A stretch of 64,000 nt of DNA, from NCBI GenBank assembly GCA_030533405.1, contig JAUNJF010000015.1, forward strand, positions 1 through 64,000, given 5' to 3'. The DNA is from Eubacteriales bacterium (GTDB taxonomy: Bacteria > Bacillota > Clostridia > Lachnospirales > Lachnospiraceae). The notes beneath the pieces are model-generated. The model ran no database searches. It saw nothing but the letters and a program-made list of their open reading frames with translations, and was not told where the DNA came from. Below are positions 1 through 7,962 of the stretch, in pieces. A program made the translations under genes and the position numbers. Numbering within the stretch: the first letter of the stretch is position 1; each line of letters opens with the position of its first letter.

Positions 1-466
1 TACATGTCACAATATAGCTACACGATTCATAGTAATAATCCTTTAAAAAATCATCTATTTTTCTTGTAATGTCCGATACAATTGAATTTTTAATATCATT
101 TCGAAAAAACAATTCATTTTGTAATGAGTTAAACATTTCTTGTTTTTTTTCCAAATCCATATTTTTATAAAATTCAGGAGAACATACCACATCATTTAAT
201 ATAATATCTGTCACTATCGAATTTTTTGAATTAACTTCTATTACTATTTCTAACAATAAATTAGACACACAAATAGAAATAATAATCAGCAGTACATCCT
301 TGATAGCTTGTAGTTTTGCAACATCAACATTACTATAATTCATTCCCTTCAAATTAATGTAATATGTACATACACTATATGATATGCAACAAATAATTGA
401 AATGAAAATAATAAGTACTATCATATTGGGTTTTATTTTATATTTTTTTATAACTGATTTCAACAC
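1..466 (-). CDS. Membrane-anchored protein, C-terminal part outside the window
   Basis: An open frame runs leftward off the window edge with no stop in about 155 codons. It probably starts at a GTG (464-466) or the adjacent in-frame TTG (461-463), both just behind a GGGGGTG ribosome-binding site. The first ATG upstream is in another frame that closes quickly. The N-terminus is basic and followed by a hydrophobic segment (about residues 13-32). A short loop containing NLKGMNYSNVDVAKLQ leads to a second hydrophobic segment (about 58-75), and the visible remainder is hydrophilic and Lys/Glu/Asn rich. The layout suits a two-helix membrane sensor or anchored enzyme, but no catalytic domain lies inside the window, so no function is assigned. 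Confidence 0.6.
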   Translation of the reverse strand, partial: MLKSVIKKYKIKPNMIVLIIFISIICCISYSVCTYYINLKGMNYSNVDVAKLQAIKDVLLIIISICVSNLLLEIVIEVNSKNSIVTDIILNDVVCSPEFYKNMDLEKKQEMFNSLQNELFFRNDIKNSIVSDITRKIDDFLKDYYYESCSYIVTC

Positions 467-967
467 TACACACCCCCATTCAATATTTTTCTGATAAAAT
501 TAATAAACCTGTGACATCTAAATAAAAAATACACTGTAATAAAATCACAGCATGCCACCTATTTTTATATTATATAATACAACAAAAAACGACATATTTT
601 TGCTTATGTATTTATCGTTATACAATTTTATTTTTTTCGTAAAACAAAATAAGCATTCTTCCTAAAACAAATATGAAAACCATTCATATTGTTCCTAGAA
701 AAATGCTTTATCCTATTTGCATCTGCTTCCATTCAAATGTATAGTTGGATTTTGCCCTAAAACTAAAATTTTAATTCACCTTTTTTCCATTGTTTCAATA
801 ACATTTTTGCCTCAAAACCTATTAAGCCTGTTTTCTGGGATATCTCGTTTAGTGTTCTTTCAGCCTTATCAGTCATAACAGGAAATTATTGAATATGGAT
901 TTTCACCAGAATATATTTCTCTTGATTTATATCATCAATATGATGAGTTCCACACTTACAATGGTTA
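467..967. other. Mostly non-coding stretch with a long hairpin and a doubtful mini-ORF
   Basis: No recognisable gene lies here. An imperfect hairpin spans 651-708: AAGCATT pairs with AATGCTT and AACAAATATGAA with TTCATATTGTT. It could end transcription arriving from the lectin gene on the minus strand. A 37-codon minus-strand frame (763-876, beginning MTDKAERTLNEISQ) has no good ribosome-binding site. It may be a remnant rather than a gene. Confidence 0.4.
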
Positions 968-2497
968 CTATGATGATGTTGGGTATGTATAATAACTCCC
1001 ACCTTCCCACTCACAAAAGAATGGATCTGTTACGTAATTAAATCCATCATCCCAATAACCACTGCTATACATATATGCATGATTCTGTGTTGCATAAAAA
1101 TTACCATTATTAGGCTCTGCACGATCCCAGTTTGTATAAGTAACCTCCTCGTCAGTTACCCATACCCAGTTGCTCTCATTTTCTGCATCACTAAAACCAA
1201 TGGCTGTATATCCATTACCACGCGCAAGCTGTCGTTACATCTCATTTTCTTCTGCCGAACCAACGGTAGCAAGATGTCCGCCACATTCCTCACAGAAAGC
1301 TTTCGCATCATCCCACGACAGATTTTTATTAACAAACGCATATAGATTGCCATTAAAGGATGTAAAATAAGCTTTCGCATCCAAGTCCATATCAACAACA
1401 GGATTTATCGGCTTAAGCTTTGCAGAATAATGAATTTTATCTGTAGATTGATTCACAAGATTTGGATCTAATTCGACATTTATCTGTATACCTTCTTCAT
1501 TATCTGATTGGTAATGGTAGGCTACCTTCTCTCCTGTTTCATTACCATACTCAAGTACAACACTGTCATTTTCTATACGAACGTTCTCACAAGTACCCTC
1601 ATAAAAATCAGCATCCACGTCATATATCTTTGTCACATCGGCTTCGCTCCAAAGTAATTCCATGTCTTCATCTGACGCGTGCAGATTAAAGCTTGTTCCT
1701 GACAACTCAATGCCTTTCGCATAAATACGACCATTGATTGTCACCTCATCGGCATTGATTCTCACTGTTCCATTCGGCGCTGCGAGGATACCATTGATAA
1801 CAATTTTGCTTCCACTAATATTGATATCTCCATTCTCTGATAATAAAACAATACGTCCACCATCTGCATTCAATGTATCGACACTATATTGAATAGCATC
1901 CTTTGCCATCATATAACAATCCCCATGAAAATGTGTTCCACTGATTTGCAAACCACCATGAGAACGCATAAATCCTTCATATACTTCTTCATTATTGACG
2001 TTCAAATAGTATTCCTGTTCACTCCACTCCTCACTCTTTGACACAATCATCTCCTTCAAATCAGGTAATGTAACAGCCTCAACATTTTCTTCACATTCTG
2101 TTACATCGAACGTTCCACACCACTGATTCATACAGCCAGATGTTCTCATTGCTCCATCAACGGATACCGATGTACCTGAGCATGTAATATCCCCATAAGA
2201 ATATAAATCTGCATCAAAATAAGACTGATTACAGTACAACTGTAACGACCGTTCTGTTGCTACCATCCCATATCTTTGAAGATTTTCTTTCTCCATCTTC
2301 TCGCTATCTTGCCAAACATTCGGCTCCACAATTTCTGTATTATCATATGTTGTTGCATTGGCATTGGCTACCGGCGTTAACACTGCTTCAAGCACCAAAA
2401 CCATTGTCATAAAAACAGCCAGACACTGTTTTGTTAATTTCCTTGTTTTCTTTTTGCTACAAAATTTCTTTCTTTTTCTTTTGTGAATGGTTTCCAT
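968..2497 (-). pseudogene. Secreted C-type lectin-domain protein, interrupted by an in-frame TAA
   Basis: The gene starts at ATG 2497 behind CAGGAGGAAC and runs 420 codons to TAA at 1235-1237. The same frame then continues another 88 codons to TAG at 968-970. The N-terminus is a very basic region followed by a hydrophobic signal segment ending near Ala-Asn-Ala (about residue 48). The middle is a Ser/Asn/Asp-rich beta-structured region. From about residue 376 a C-type lectin fold begins: SWDDAKAFCEECGGHLATV before the stop, then GYTAIGFSDAENESNWVWV, TNWDRAEPNN and a terminal DPFFCEWEGG after it. The stop therefore cuts the lectin domain, and one base change (for example TTA to TAA) explains it. 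The gene lies immediately downstream of agrB. It could make a truncated protein, or be read through or repaired in other strains. Confidence 0.8.
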
Positions 2498-2512
2498 TCG
2501 TATGTTCCTCCT

Positions 2513-2580
2513 GATTCCTTTATAACGATATTCACAAAAAAATTCTTTATATCAATGCAAATGATATAAAGAACTTTTTT
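2513..2580. repeat. Direct repeat copy 1 (with internal terminator)
   Basis: This 68-bp segment closely resembles 8057-8125. Both contain GATTCCTTTATAA, an A-rich tract, and a shared hairpin core TATATCAATGCAAATGATATAAA. The pair is in direct orientation about 5.5 kb apart and brackets the agr and toxin-antitoxin genes. Identity is roughly 80 percent by eye. Confidence 0.7.
2543..2573 (-). terminator. Intrinsic terminator overlapping the 3' end of agrB
   Basis: Arms TTCTTTATATCA and TGATATAAAGAA form a 12-bp stem around a 7-nt loop. On the minus strand a run of T follows (2535-2542). The stem includes the last codons and stop of agrB, so it would limit read-through from agrDB into the lectin gene 45 bp further on. 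Confidence 0.75.
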
Positions 2581-3127
2581 GATTCTTTGCACCAGCAATT
2601 AAGCCAATGGCAACTAAAACAAAGGTAGCACATATTACGTTTGCACACTGATTCTTTTTGCTCAACAAAAAACAAACCAACAATAAAACTTCTCCAAACG
2701 CAATACACAATGCATTTCTCCGATAAATTTTTACTTCCACCCTGTTAAGTGGCTTATTCTCACTCTGCACAGGTACAAGCTTAATAAATATAACCATAGA
2801 TACCATCGTCAATCCCACTATCAGCCAAATAGAAAATGGCACAAAAAAAGCACTTATAATACATAGCAAAGTGCTTATATATGTTAAATAAAAACAACTT
2901 TTTTTATTCTTTGCATGATATCCGCCAGCATATATACGTAATAGCGCGTAGCTAATCTCAAAAACGATTCCAACCCACATATTACCCATGATTGCTGCAC
3001 AAACGACAGAAAATATCCAATCCATTGTTATATTCATTAGTCGGGTTAGTCCGACTTCAACGATTTTGTCATTGCTTTCGTCAACTAACCCGACTTGCCT
3101 GAGCATGTTTGTTATTCTACTCTTCAT
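2552..3127 (-). CDS. agrB: AgrB-type autoinducer-processing membrane peptidase
   Basis: A 191-residue polytopic membrane protein of the AgrB family, which cleaves the AgrD propeptide and helps form the cyclic thiolactone signal. The signature R64-x-x-AGG-Y-H71-A and C78 are present. The His-Cys spacing of seven residues matches the catalytic pair known in staphylococcal AgrB. Several hydrophobic segments follow (about residues 80-100, 103-120, 140-155 and 163-180). The ATG at 3127 lies inside the last codons of agrD (11-bp overlap) and has no site of its own, which points to translational coupling. AgrC and AgrA homologues lie immediately upstream on the same strand. Assignment to the family is secure; the peptide specificity is inferred. 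Confidence 0.93.
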   Translation of the reverse strand: MKSRITNMLRQVGLVDESNDKIVEVGLTRLMNITMDWIFSVVCAAIMGNMWVGIVFEISYALLRIYAGGYHAKNKKSCFYLTYISTLLCIISAFFVPFSIWLIVGLTMVSMVIFIKLVPVQSENKPLNRVEVKIYRRNALCIAFGEVLLLVCFLLSKKNQCANVICATFVLVAIGLIAGAKNQKSSLYHLH

Positions 3128-3260
3128 TATGTTTTTTTAATGTACAAAGCTGTGGGTCAAGCTCTTCTTGATAAAAACGATAACAACATGTTGAATTAAC
3201 AGCCAATGTTGCTACTACCATTATCATGCTGTACAAAACTTTTGAAAACTTGCTTTTCAT
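3117..3260 (-). CDS. agrD: AgrD autoinducing-peptide precursor
   Basis: A 47-codon gene behind a strong GAGGAGGTGAG site. It has the layout of an AgrD precursor. An amphipathic, positively charged N-terminus (MKSKFSKVLYSMIMVVATLA) is followed by a signal core NSTCCYRFY and then an acidic tail QEELDPQL, which resembles the DEVEVPKEL tail of staphylococcal AgrD. By analogy the signal would end at Tyr30. The ring would be a five-residue thiolactone Cys26-Tyr-Arg-Phe-Tyr30, with a short N-terminal extension that includes Cys25. The precise N-terminus and whether Cys25 or Cys26 closes the ring cannot be read from sequence. It overlaps agrB by 11 bp, so the two are co-expressed. Confidence 0.85.
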   Translation of the reverse strand: MKSKFSKVLYSMIMVVATLAVNSTCCYRFYQEELDPQLCTLKKHNEE

Positions 3261-3282
3261 GTAGTCTCACCTCCTCAGTGAC

Positions 3283-3354
3283 ACTCTAGCACATAAATCT
3301 GCAGATTCTGATTACATGGTAAAAATAACCCGTATATTGGTAAAACTGGTAAAA
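3283..3354 (-). promoter_or_regulatory. agrD promoter with direct repeats suited to a LytTR regulator
   Basis: A weak -10 (TAGAGT, plus-strand 3283-3288) with preceding TG lacks a good -35. Immediately upstream are three copies of TTTTACCA (minus strand; 3317-3324, 3338-3345, 3347-3354). The first two are exactly 21 bp apart, about two helical turns, which is the spacing typical of LytTR-family direct repeats. Further upstream ACACATTT/AAATGTGT (3359-3366, 3388-3395) form an inverted repeat. AgrA is the natural candidate activator; this is inferred. Confidence 0.5.
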
Positions 3355-3401
3355 AAATACACATTTACCACGCAATTTACACGCAACAAATGTGTATTTC
3401 A

Positions 3402-4676
3402 TTATGAATCTATGCTTTTTAAGTATAATACGATGTCAACCTTGAACATCTCCTTGTCCGTTTCAATTTGTTGTTCCCCTTCGTATCGCTTTACAACCTC
3501 GGATATATTTTTCATTCCAATCCCATGACAACCTTTTTCCTGCTTTCTTGTAAGATAGGTACTACCACGCTTCTTGACAATTCCGTCATAGGTATTATGC
3601 ACTCGTACAATCAAGACATTACAACGATAAATCAATTCAACATACAAATATCGATTTTCCGTTCGTTTTAATGCTTCCAACGCATTGTCTAATAGATTTC
3701 CCAACAATATATTTAAGTCAAATCCCGAAATAAACGTTTCCTTTGGAATCGCAATATTGGTCTCTATTTTACAATCCATATCCTGTGCTTTTTGTAACAT
3801 ACGATTTAAAATCATATCCACATCACGATTTCCTGTATCAACAAATCTTCCCGCTACATTCATAAAATCTCCGATTTGCGAAACATATGCTTTTGCGGCA
3901 TCATACTTTCCATCTTCAATGTAAGCGCTGATTAAATGTAAATGATTTTTCATATCGTGACGTATACCGTTTATATTATTTTGCGTCTGTTCCATAATTT
4001 CAAATTGCTGTGCATACATCGAAACACGTTCCTCAAACACATTTTTCTCGATTGTATTTCTATATGATTCGTTCACCTTATCATATAAGAAAAATGTACT
4101 CATATTAATCAAACCAATCACACAAAGCGCAATCCAGCTTTCCACCTTATCCCATGCTGCCAGACGTCCGATAATATGTACCAATACAATATTTCCAAGA
4201 AAAACAATAATGATATTATAATAACTTTCCTTCGAAATATATTGAGACTTGTTTCTCAGCATAAAATGTTCGAGGATTAAAATAATGCCAATCATCACCA
4301 AAGAGGTAACCAGAGAACCCATATATTCTGCTTTCTCTAACCAGTCAAACCACAAGAAAACTCTCCATACAACATCTTCCACCAAAATAGAAACAGCCAA
4401 TGTACAGCAAATCGCAAAAATTTTCCGAACAATACTTCCTTCATACAAGATTACTGCAGCAATTAACAACAAAAGAAATATAGAACCTGTTGTTAACAAA
4501 ACCTGATTATACACAAAATAGATTCCCCAATTTATAATCCAAACCAAAAAGAAAACTAAAACATTCAAATGATGCCGCAGTTTTCTTTTCTCTAAAAAAA
4601 TAGAGATAAACCGGAAATTCATATAGATTCCTAATATATTAAATACCGCACTTAAAAGTACCTCAATAACATCCAT
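3402..4676 (-). CDS. agrC: AgrC-type sensor histidine kinase
   Basis: About 424 residues. The N-terminal half has six or seven hydrophobic segments (about residues 5-205), as in peptide-sensing AgrC/ComD kinases. A linker helix leads to the phosphoacceptor motif RHDMKNHLHLISAYI (about residue 240), and then the ATP-binding domain with DLNILLGNLLDNALEAL (N box) and KGCHGIGMKNISEVV (G box). This is the GHKL subfamily that pairs with LytTR regulators. ATG 4676 was preferred over the adjacent in-frame GTG 4679 because AGGA lies at a better distance. It lies 7-10 bp downstream of agrA, so the two form one unit. It would detect the AgrD peptide and phosphorylate AgrA; the ligand match is inferred from linkage. 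Confidence 0.9.
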   Translation of the reverse strand: MDVIEVLLSAVFNILGIYMNFRFISIFLEKRKLRHHLNVLVFFLVWIINWGIYFVYNQVLLTTGSIFLLLLIAAVILYEGSIVRKIFAICCTLAVSILVEDVVWRVFLWFDWLEKAEYMGSLVTSLVMIGIILILEHFMLRNKSQYISKESYYNIIIVFLGNIVLVHIIGRLAAWDKVESWIALCVIGLINMSTFFLYDKVNESYRNTIEKNVFEERVSMYAQQFEIMEQTQNNINGIRHDMKNHLHLISAYIEDGKYDAAKAYVSQIGDFMNVAGRFVDTGNRDVDMILNRMLQKAQDMDCKIETNIAIPKETFISGFDLNILLGNLLDNALEALKRTENRYLYVELIYRCNVLIVRVHNTYDGIVKKRGSTYLTRKQEKGCHGIGMKNISEVVKRYEGEQQIETDKEMFKVDIVLYLKSIDS

Positions 4677-4685
4677 CACTGTTTC

Positions 4686-5393
4686 CTATCCGTTCTCTAT
4701 AATTTTTTTGCTTAAGTTACTTCGCATTGACCTGCTAACTGGAACACTATCCCCATTTATCATCGTAACAGAATCGCTGTTATACCCTATTACATGACGC
4801 ATATTTATTAAATATGATTTATGAACCAAGCAAAAAAAATCCGAGGAAATCTGTTCATACACCTCCGATAATTTACCATAAAACTGTTGCTCTCCATCCA
4901 ATGTAACCATCAAAATCTGCTTAGCCTGACTTTGAAAAAAAACGATATGTCGCTCATCAATTCGATGTTTACGTCTTCCGCTAATGTACTCAAAAAAACA
5001 AGGCTGAAAATCAAACAGCCTACCATACTCATCCAATATATATTTTACCCGCTCATAATTAATTGGTTTTACAAGAAAATTCATAGGTCGAATATCAAAC
5101 AACTGCATCGCATAGCTTTCTTTTGCAGAAACAAACACAATCTGCATCGCTTGTATTTTCTCATTCGAACGAATCCATTTTCCAACTTCCACTCCTGTTT
5201 CGTTCCCCAATTCAATATCTAAAAACAGAAGATCAAATCCTCCATCAGTATCAATATCCTCTAACAAATCTTGTGCGTTATAGAATGTCTGAATATCTAT
5301 TTTTATATTATTTTCCAATGAAAATCTCGATACATAATTTTCTAATTCAGAACAAAATACATCATCATCGTCACAAATAGCAACCTTGAGCAA
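4686..5393 (-). CDS. agrA: AgrA-type LytTR response regulator
   Basis: A 235-residue regulator. A receiver domain occupies about residues 1-120, with acidic pocket D8-D10, phospho-acceptor D59 in LLFLDIELG, and K109 in FLVKP. A LytTR DNA-binding domain follows (about 132-232, including FCLVHKSYLINMRHV and VPVSRSM). The start is TTG (5391-5393) behind AGGAGG; no ATG fits the receiver N-terminus. It follows the XRE regulator gene by 23 bp and precedes agrC, which indicates an XRE-agrA-agrC transcript. LytTR proteins bind spaced direct repeats, and such repeats are found before agrD. Confidence 0.92.
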   Translation of the reverse strand: MLKVAICDDDDVFCSELENYVSRFSLENNIKIDIQTFYNAQDLLEDIDTDGGFDLLFLDIELGNETGVEVGKWIRSNEKIQAMQIVFVSAKESYAMQLFDIRPMNFLVKPINYERVKYILDEYGRLFDFQPCFFEYISGRRKHRIDERHIVFFQSQAKQILMVTLDGEQQFYGKLSEVYEQISSDFFCLVHKSYLINMRHVIGYNSDSVTMINGDSVPVSRSMRSNLSKKIIENG

Positions 5394-5416
5394 CTACTTT
5401 ATCCTCCTGTATATCA

Positions 5417-6109
5417 CTACAACAACTCCAGCAATTTTTTCGCATAATCCAATACCTGCTGTCCTCGAACCCCCTTCTTGCCGTCCATAGAAAATAAAAG
5501 GAATTCCGCAATACCATACATATGCCTTCTGACATTAAAGAAGAACGATGGCCAGCAATACCCTTTTTCGTATAATCGGAGCAAAACACCTGCGTCTGGT
5601 TCTTTCTCACCATGTTCTAATTTTGCATAAGTCTTTGTATTCATATTCAATATTTCAGCCATATCTTCCTGCGAAATATTATGCGCTTTTCGAATCGATT
5701 TAAACTTTTGATCCTCTAATGTTTGCATCTGACTCAGTGTCAAAAACTCATGGTACAAATGATTGTCCTGAAGCAATGCACCATCTCCGACCTGACACTC
5801 CATGTAATACAATAAAAATCGAAAATACTTATACTCTTTGTCCTTATCTGCATGTTCCACCACACTAGAAACACCAAAATGATTCATCCATTCTATCCGA
5901 GACCCCGTGATAATATAATTAATATCCCATCCCTGTAAATATAGCCGCTTTAAAATGTCATACGACATCACCAATTTATCATTTTCAAATTTACATAAAT
6001 GGTCCTGTGAAATGCCAATTGCACTAAACATTTCTTTTTGTGTCATCCCCATTTGTTTACGACACGCTTTTAACCTTTGTCCAATTGTCTCATTTCCCTT
6101 ACTTGCCAT
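5417..6109 (-). CDS. XRE-family regulator with two helix-turn-helix domains
   Basis: About 230 residues from ATG 6109, which follows CGGAGAATGTG. The longer upstream frame to 6202 has no site and was rejected. Two Cro/C1-type helix-turn-helix domains are visible. One is near the N-terminus (IGQRLKACRKQMGMTQKEMF, then SAIGISQDHLCKFEN). The other is central (FKSIRKAHNISQEDMAEIL, then NTKTYAKLEHGEKEPDAG). They are joined by a Tyr-rich helical spacer. The duplication suggests each monomer can contact two half-sites. A TATAAT-like -10 lies upstream (near 6170) with a poor -35. Being first in the unit with agrA and agrC, it likely sets the level of the signalling system. Confidence 0.82.
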   Translation of the reverse strand: MASKGNETIGQRLKACRKQMGMTQKEMFSAIGISQDHLCKFENDKLVMSYDILKRLYLQGWDINYIITGSRIEWMNHFGVSSVVEHADKDKEYKYFRFLLYYMECQVGDGALLQDNHLYHEFLTLSQMQTLEDQKFKSIRKAHNISQEDMAEILNMNTKTYAKLEHGEKEPDAGVLLRLYEKGYCWPSFFFNVRRHMYGIAEFLLFSMDGKKGVRGQQVLDYAKKLLELL

Positions 6110-6202
6110 CACATTCTCCGATACATAATCTTTTAATGCGATTTTACGACATTTCTTTATACGTATATTATACCTAATTTGGCATATTCTATTCTGGAAC
6201 AA

Positions 6203-6271
6203 AGCGTGCTATGCACGCTAGCCGCACTGCGGCGGTTGTTCGATCATTGTCTCGTGCCTTGTGGACGAGAC
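6203..6271. repeat. Tandem-hairpin dispersed repeat, copy 1
   Basis: Three consecutive hairpins stand out as G+C-rich in AT-rich DNA: AGCGTGC/GCACGCT (6203-6219), GCCGC/GCGGC (6221-6233), and GTCTCGT/ACGAGAC (6249-6271) around loop GCCTTGTGG. A related copy lies at 12858-12930. Each copy lies just past the terminator of a minus-strand gene. Confidence 0.65.
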
Positions 6272-6308
6272 TTATAGGGATGTTCGAAGAACTTTCCTAT
6301 AAATAAAA

Positions 6309-6338
6309 AAGGCATAACGTTTTTTAACATCATGCCTT
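6309..6338 (-). terminator. Terminator of the higBA operon
   Basis: AAGGCAT (6309-6315) pairs with ATGCCTT (6332-6338). On the minus strand the stem is followed by TTTTTTATTT. Confidence 0.8.
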
Positions 6339-6347
6339 CTACATATA

Positions 6348-6503
6348 TTAATTATTCTCCAATTGTACCTTTAATTGTTGGATTTCAAGACGTAATTTTT
6401 CTATCGTATCACCCTTCTTTACAAGTTCGTCTTTTTGCTCGTCTATCACCTTCAGCGCCTTCCAGATCGTAGCCTTAAACAGATATGCCCAGTAGTCAAT
6501 CAC
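6348..6503 (-). CDS. Small coiled-coil protein, third gene of the toxin-antitoxin operon
   Basis: A 51-codon gene whose GTG start (6501-6503) overlaps the TGA of the upstream antitoxin-like gene (GTGA), so translation is coupled. The product begins MIDYWAYLFKATIWKALK. It continues as one long charged helix with heptad-like Leu/Ile spacing (IEKLRLEIQQLKVQLENN). It has no signal or membrane segment. The gene lies before a good terminator, which closes the operon. The family is not recognised. A coiled coil of this size could be an oligomerisation partner of the HigA-ImmA protein, but that is only inference from position. Confidence 0.65.
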   Translation of the reverse strand: MIDYWAYLFKATIWKALKVIDEQKDELVKKGDTIEKLRLEIQQLKVQLENN

Positions 6504-7576
6504 GCTGTCTTTACTTTATACTTATATCTTATTGGTTTCATAGTCCAGTCATCAAATCCTACCAGCCCATCATTCTGCAATCTTCCTAATACAATTCCAG
6601 GATCTCTATTAATTTCTTCTGCAAAATGAACAATATCACTTAATGCAAATTTTCTATTTGCAACAAAATCATTATACTTATCTCTTGGAATCAAACTATC
6701 TTCAGCAAATAAATCGGCTGCAAGTTCCTGTTCTCCTGATTCTTTTTCAAAGGAAATTCCATAATCCCCATTGATAATATGACCTATCTCATGGAATAAA
6801 GTGAACCAAAATGAATCTGAATTAAGTCGTCTATCATTGACCATCAGCATGATATTATCGCCAATCTTCTTAGTTGCTCCGTTAATTCTTGAGCCAGCAA
6901 TATTAGGAAGAATTACAAAGATAACCCCAGCCTCCTCGAATGCTTTTCTAGTCAATGGATAAAATTCACTATGATTCTTAGTCAAGGTCAATGCATATTG
7001 CACTGCATCTTCAAATTTCTTTTTATTGAACTTTGGCGCATCAACTTCCAGTGCTTTATTTGTCGCAATCTGAACCATAATATTTGCTTTAACTGTACTA
7101 GCCTCTTCCAAAGCCTCTGTTGAACTTCTGAAGCTTACAGCCATGTCTCTCTTGGTAAATACAGTTAATGTCGCTACATTCAAGAATTCTCTTAGTGCCT
7201 TTATCTGTTCATCTTTCTTTCTAGGTAAATCAGGAAGACCATAGTTTTCTCTGAAATACTTATAATCAAATATCTCAAATACTTTTCTTTCCTCTACTAA
7301 CTCCTCCTGAGATTTAAACTCGGCTATCAAAGCATCATAAGCATTTTGGAGATTCAACCAATAATTTACACTGGTTCCAATCATTCTAGATAGCTTCATT
7401 GCAATATCAATTGATAAACTCTGCTCTCCTCGAATCAATAAACTTAAATTCTTAGGTGTTGTATCTAATCTCTTAGCAAAATCTTCTTGAGTTAATCCGC
7501 TTTCTTCTACAATTTCTTTAATATAATATCCTGGGTGAAATGCAACCGTATCATTATATTCAATGTAATTACTCAT
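6500..7576 (-). CDS. HigA-like antitoxin fused to an ImmA/IrrE metallopeptidase domain
   Basis: A 358-residue protein. An N-terminal helix-turn-helix of the HigA/VapI type (about residues 14-75) includes SGLTQEDFAKRLDTTPKNLS and the typical GTSVNYWLNLQNAYD. A zinc-peptidase domain of the ImmA/IrrE (COG2856) type follows, with HEIGH at residues 262-266 and a downstream glutamate in EQELAADLFAED. It starts 8 bp inside the end of the toxin gene, behind GGAGGTGAG. It is expected to neutralise the toxin and repress the operon; whether the peptidase cleaves itself, the small coiled-coil partner or the toxin is unknown. Confidence 0.88.
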   Translation of the reverse strand: MSNYIEYNDTVAFHPGYYIKEIVEESGLTQEDFAKRLDTTPKNLSLLIRGEQSLSIDIAMKLSRMIGTSVNYWLNLQNAYDALIAEFKSQEELVEERKVFEIFDYKYFRENYGLPDLPRKKDEQIKALREFLNVATLTVFTKRDMAVSFRSSTEALEEASTVKANIMVQIATNKALEVDAPKFNKKKFEDAVQYALTLTKNHSEFYPLTRKAFEEAGVIFVILPNIAGSRINGATKKIGDNIMLMVNDRRLNSDSFWFTLFHEIGHIINGDYGISFEKESGEQELAADLFAEDSLIPRDKYNDFVANRKFALSDIVHFAEEINRDPGIVLGRLQNDGLVGFDDWTMKPIRYKYKVKTA

Positions 7577-7940
7577 AATGTTTGCTCACCTCCATTATTT
7601 CAACAATCCTCACATTCTGCGATATCTCATCGATATTGCACGGAACATATGGTTCCTTATTCTCATCAATTGGCTCTAATATTATACGCCACTGGTCTCG
7701 TCTCGATTTCACATCAATAGCAAAACATCCTTCTAGGTTCCTCCCACCTTTGTTTTCAAGTTTATGAAAGTGAAAGGTTGGTTGAACTATAATATCTTTA
7801 ATAGTCTCTGCCTGCTTCAAAGCATTTATCCTGGCAAAAAGGCTTTTTGCCAGTGCATCATTTCCACCAAATAGCTTCTTAGCTGCTTTTAAGCTAGTAC
7901 ATTGTTCCTCAGTTTTGGCATCTGTATAAACTAATTCCAA
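7569..7940 (-). CDS. RelE/HigB-type toxin
   Basis: About 123 residues from TTG 7940, which sits 6 nt behind AGGAGG (7947-7952). The in-frame ATG at 7970 is only a few bases from the predicted transcript start and has no site, so it was not chosen. The sequence shows the RelE-superfamily fold. There is an N-terminal helix with ALAKSLFARINALKQ, then the strand pattern FHKLENKGGRNLEGCFAID, DQWRIILEP and VRIVEIMEVSKHYE. Such toxins cleave mRNA on the ribosome. It overlaps the antitoxin-like gene by 8 bp, the toxin-first order usual for higBA. Confidence 0.87.
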   Translation of the reverse strand: MELVYTDAKTEEQCTSLKAAKKLFGGNDALAKSLFARINALKQAETIKDIIVQPTFHFHKLENKGGRNLEGCFAIDVKSRRDQWRIILEPIDENKEPYVPCNIDEISQNVRIVEIMEVSKHYE

Positions 7941-7962
7941 TGCCTTCCTCCTTTTCACCAAA

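Noticed and set aside
651-708. Long imperfect hairpin considered as a fourth palindromic element
   Set aside because: It shares no ends or internal blocks with the 211-bp family, so it was kept only as a possible terminator.
870-985. A frame past the lectin stop encoding His/Cys-rich HTQHHHSNHCKCGTHH
   Set aside because: It needs a frameshift from the lectin gene, has no start or ribosome-binding site, and ends after about 35 codons. The His-rich look comes from repeated ATG/TGATGATG-type bases.
4887-5380. Two long plus-strand frames over agrA
   Set aside because: They lie opposite agrA, have no ribosome-binding sites, and show no protein features. They are shadows of the real frame.
6110-6202. 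N-terminal extension of the XRE regulator
   Set aside because: No ribosome-binding site precedes it, while ATG 6109 has CGGAGAATGTG directly upstream.
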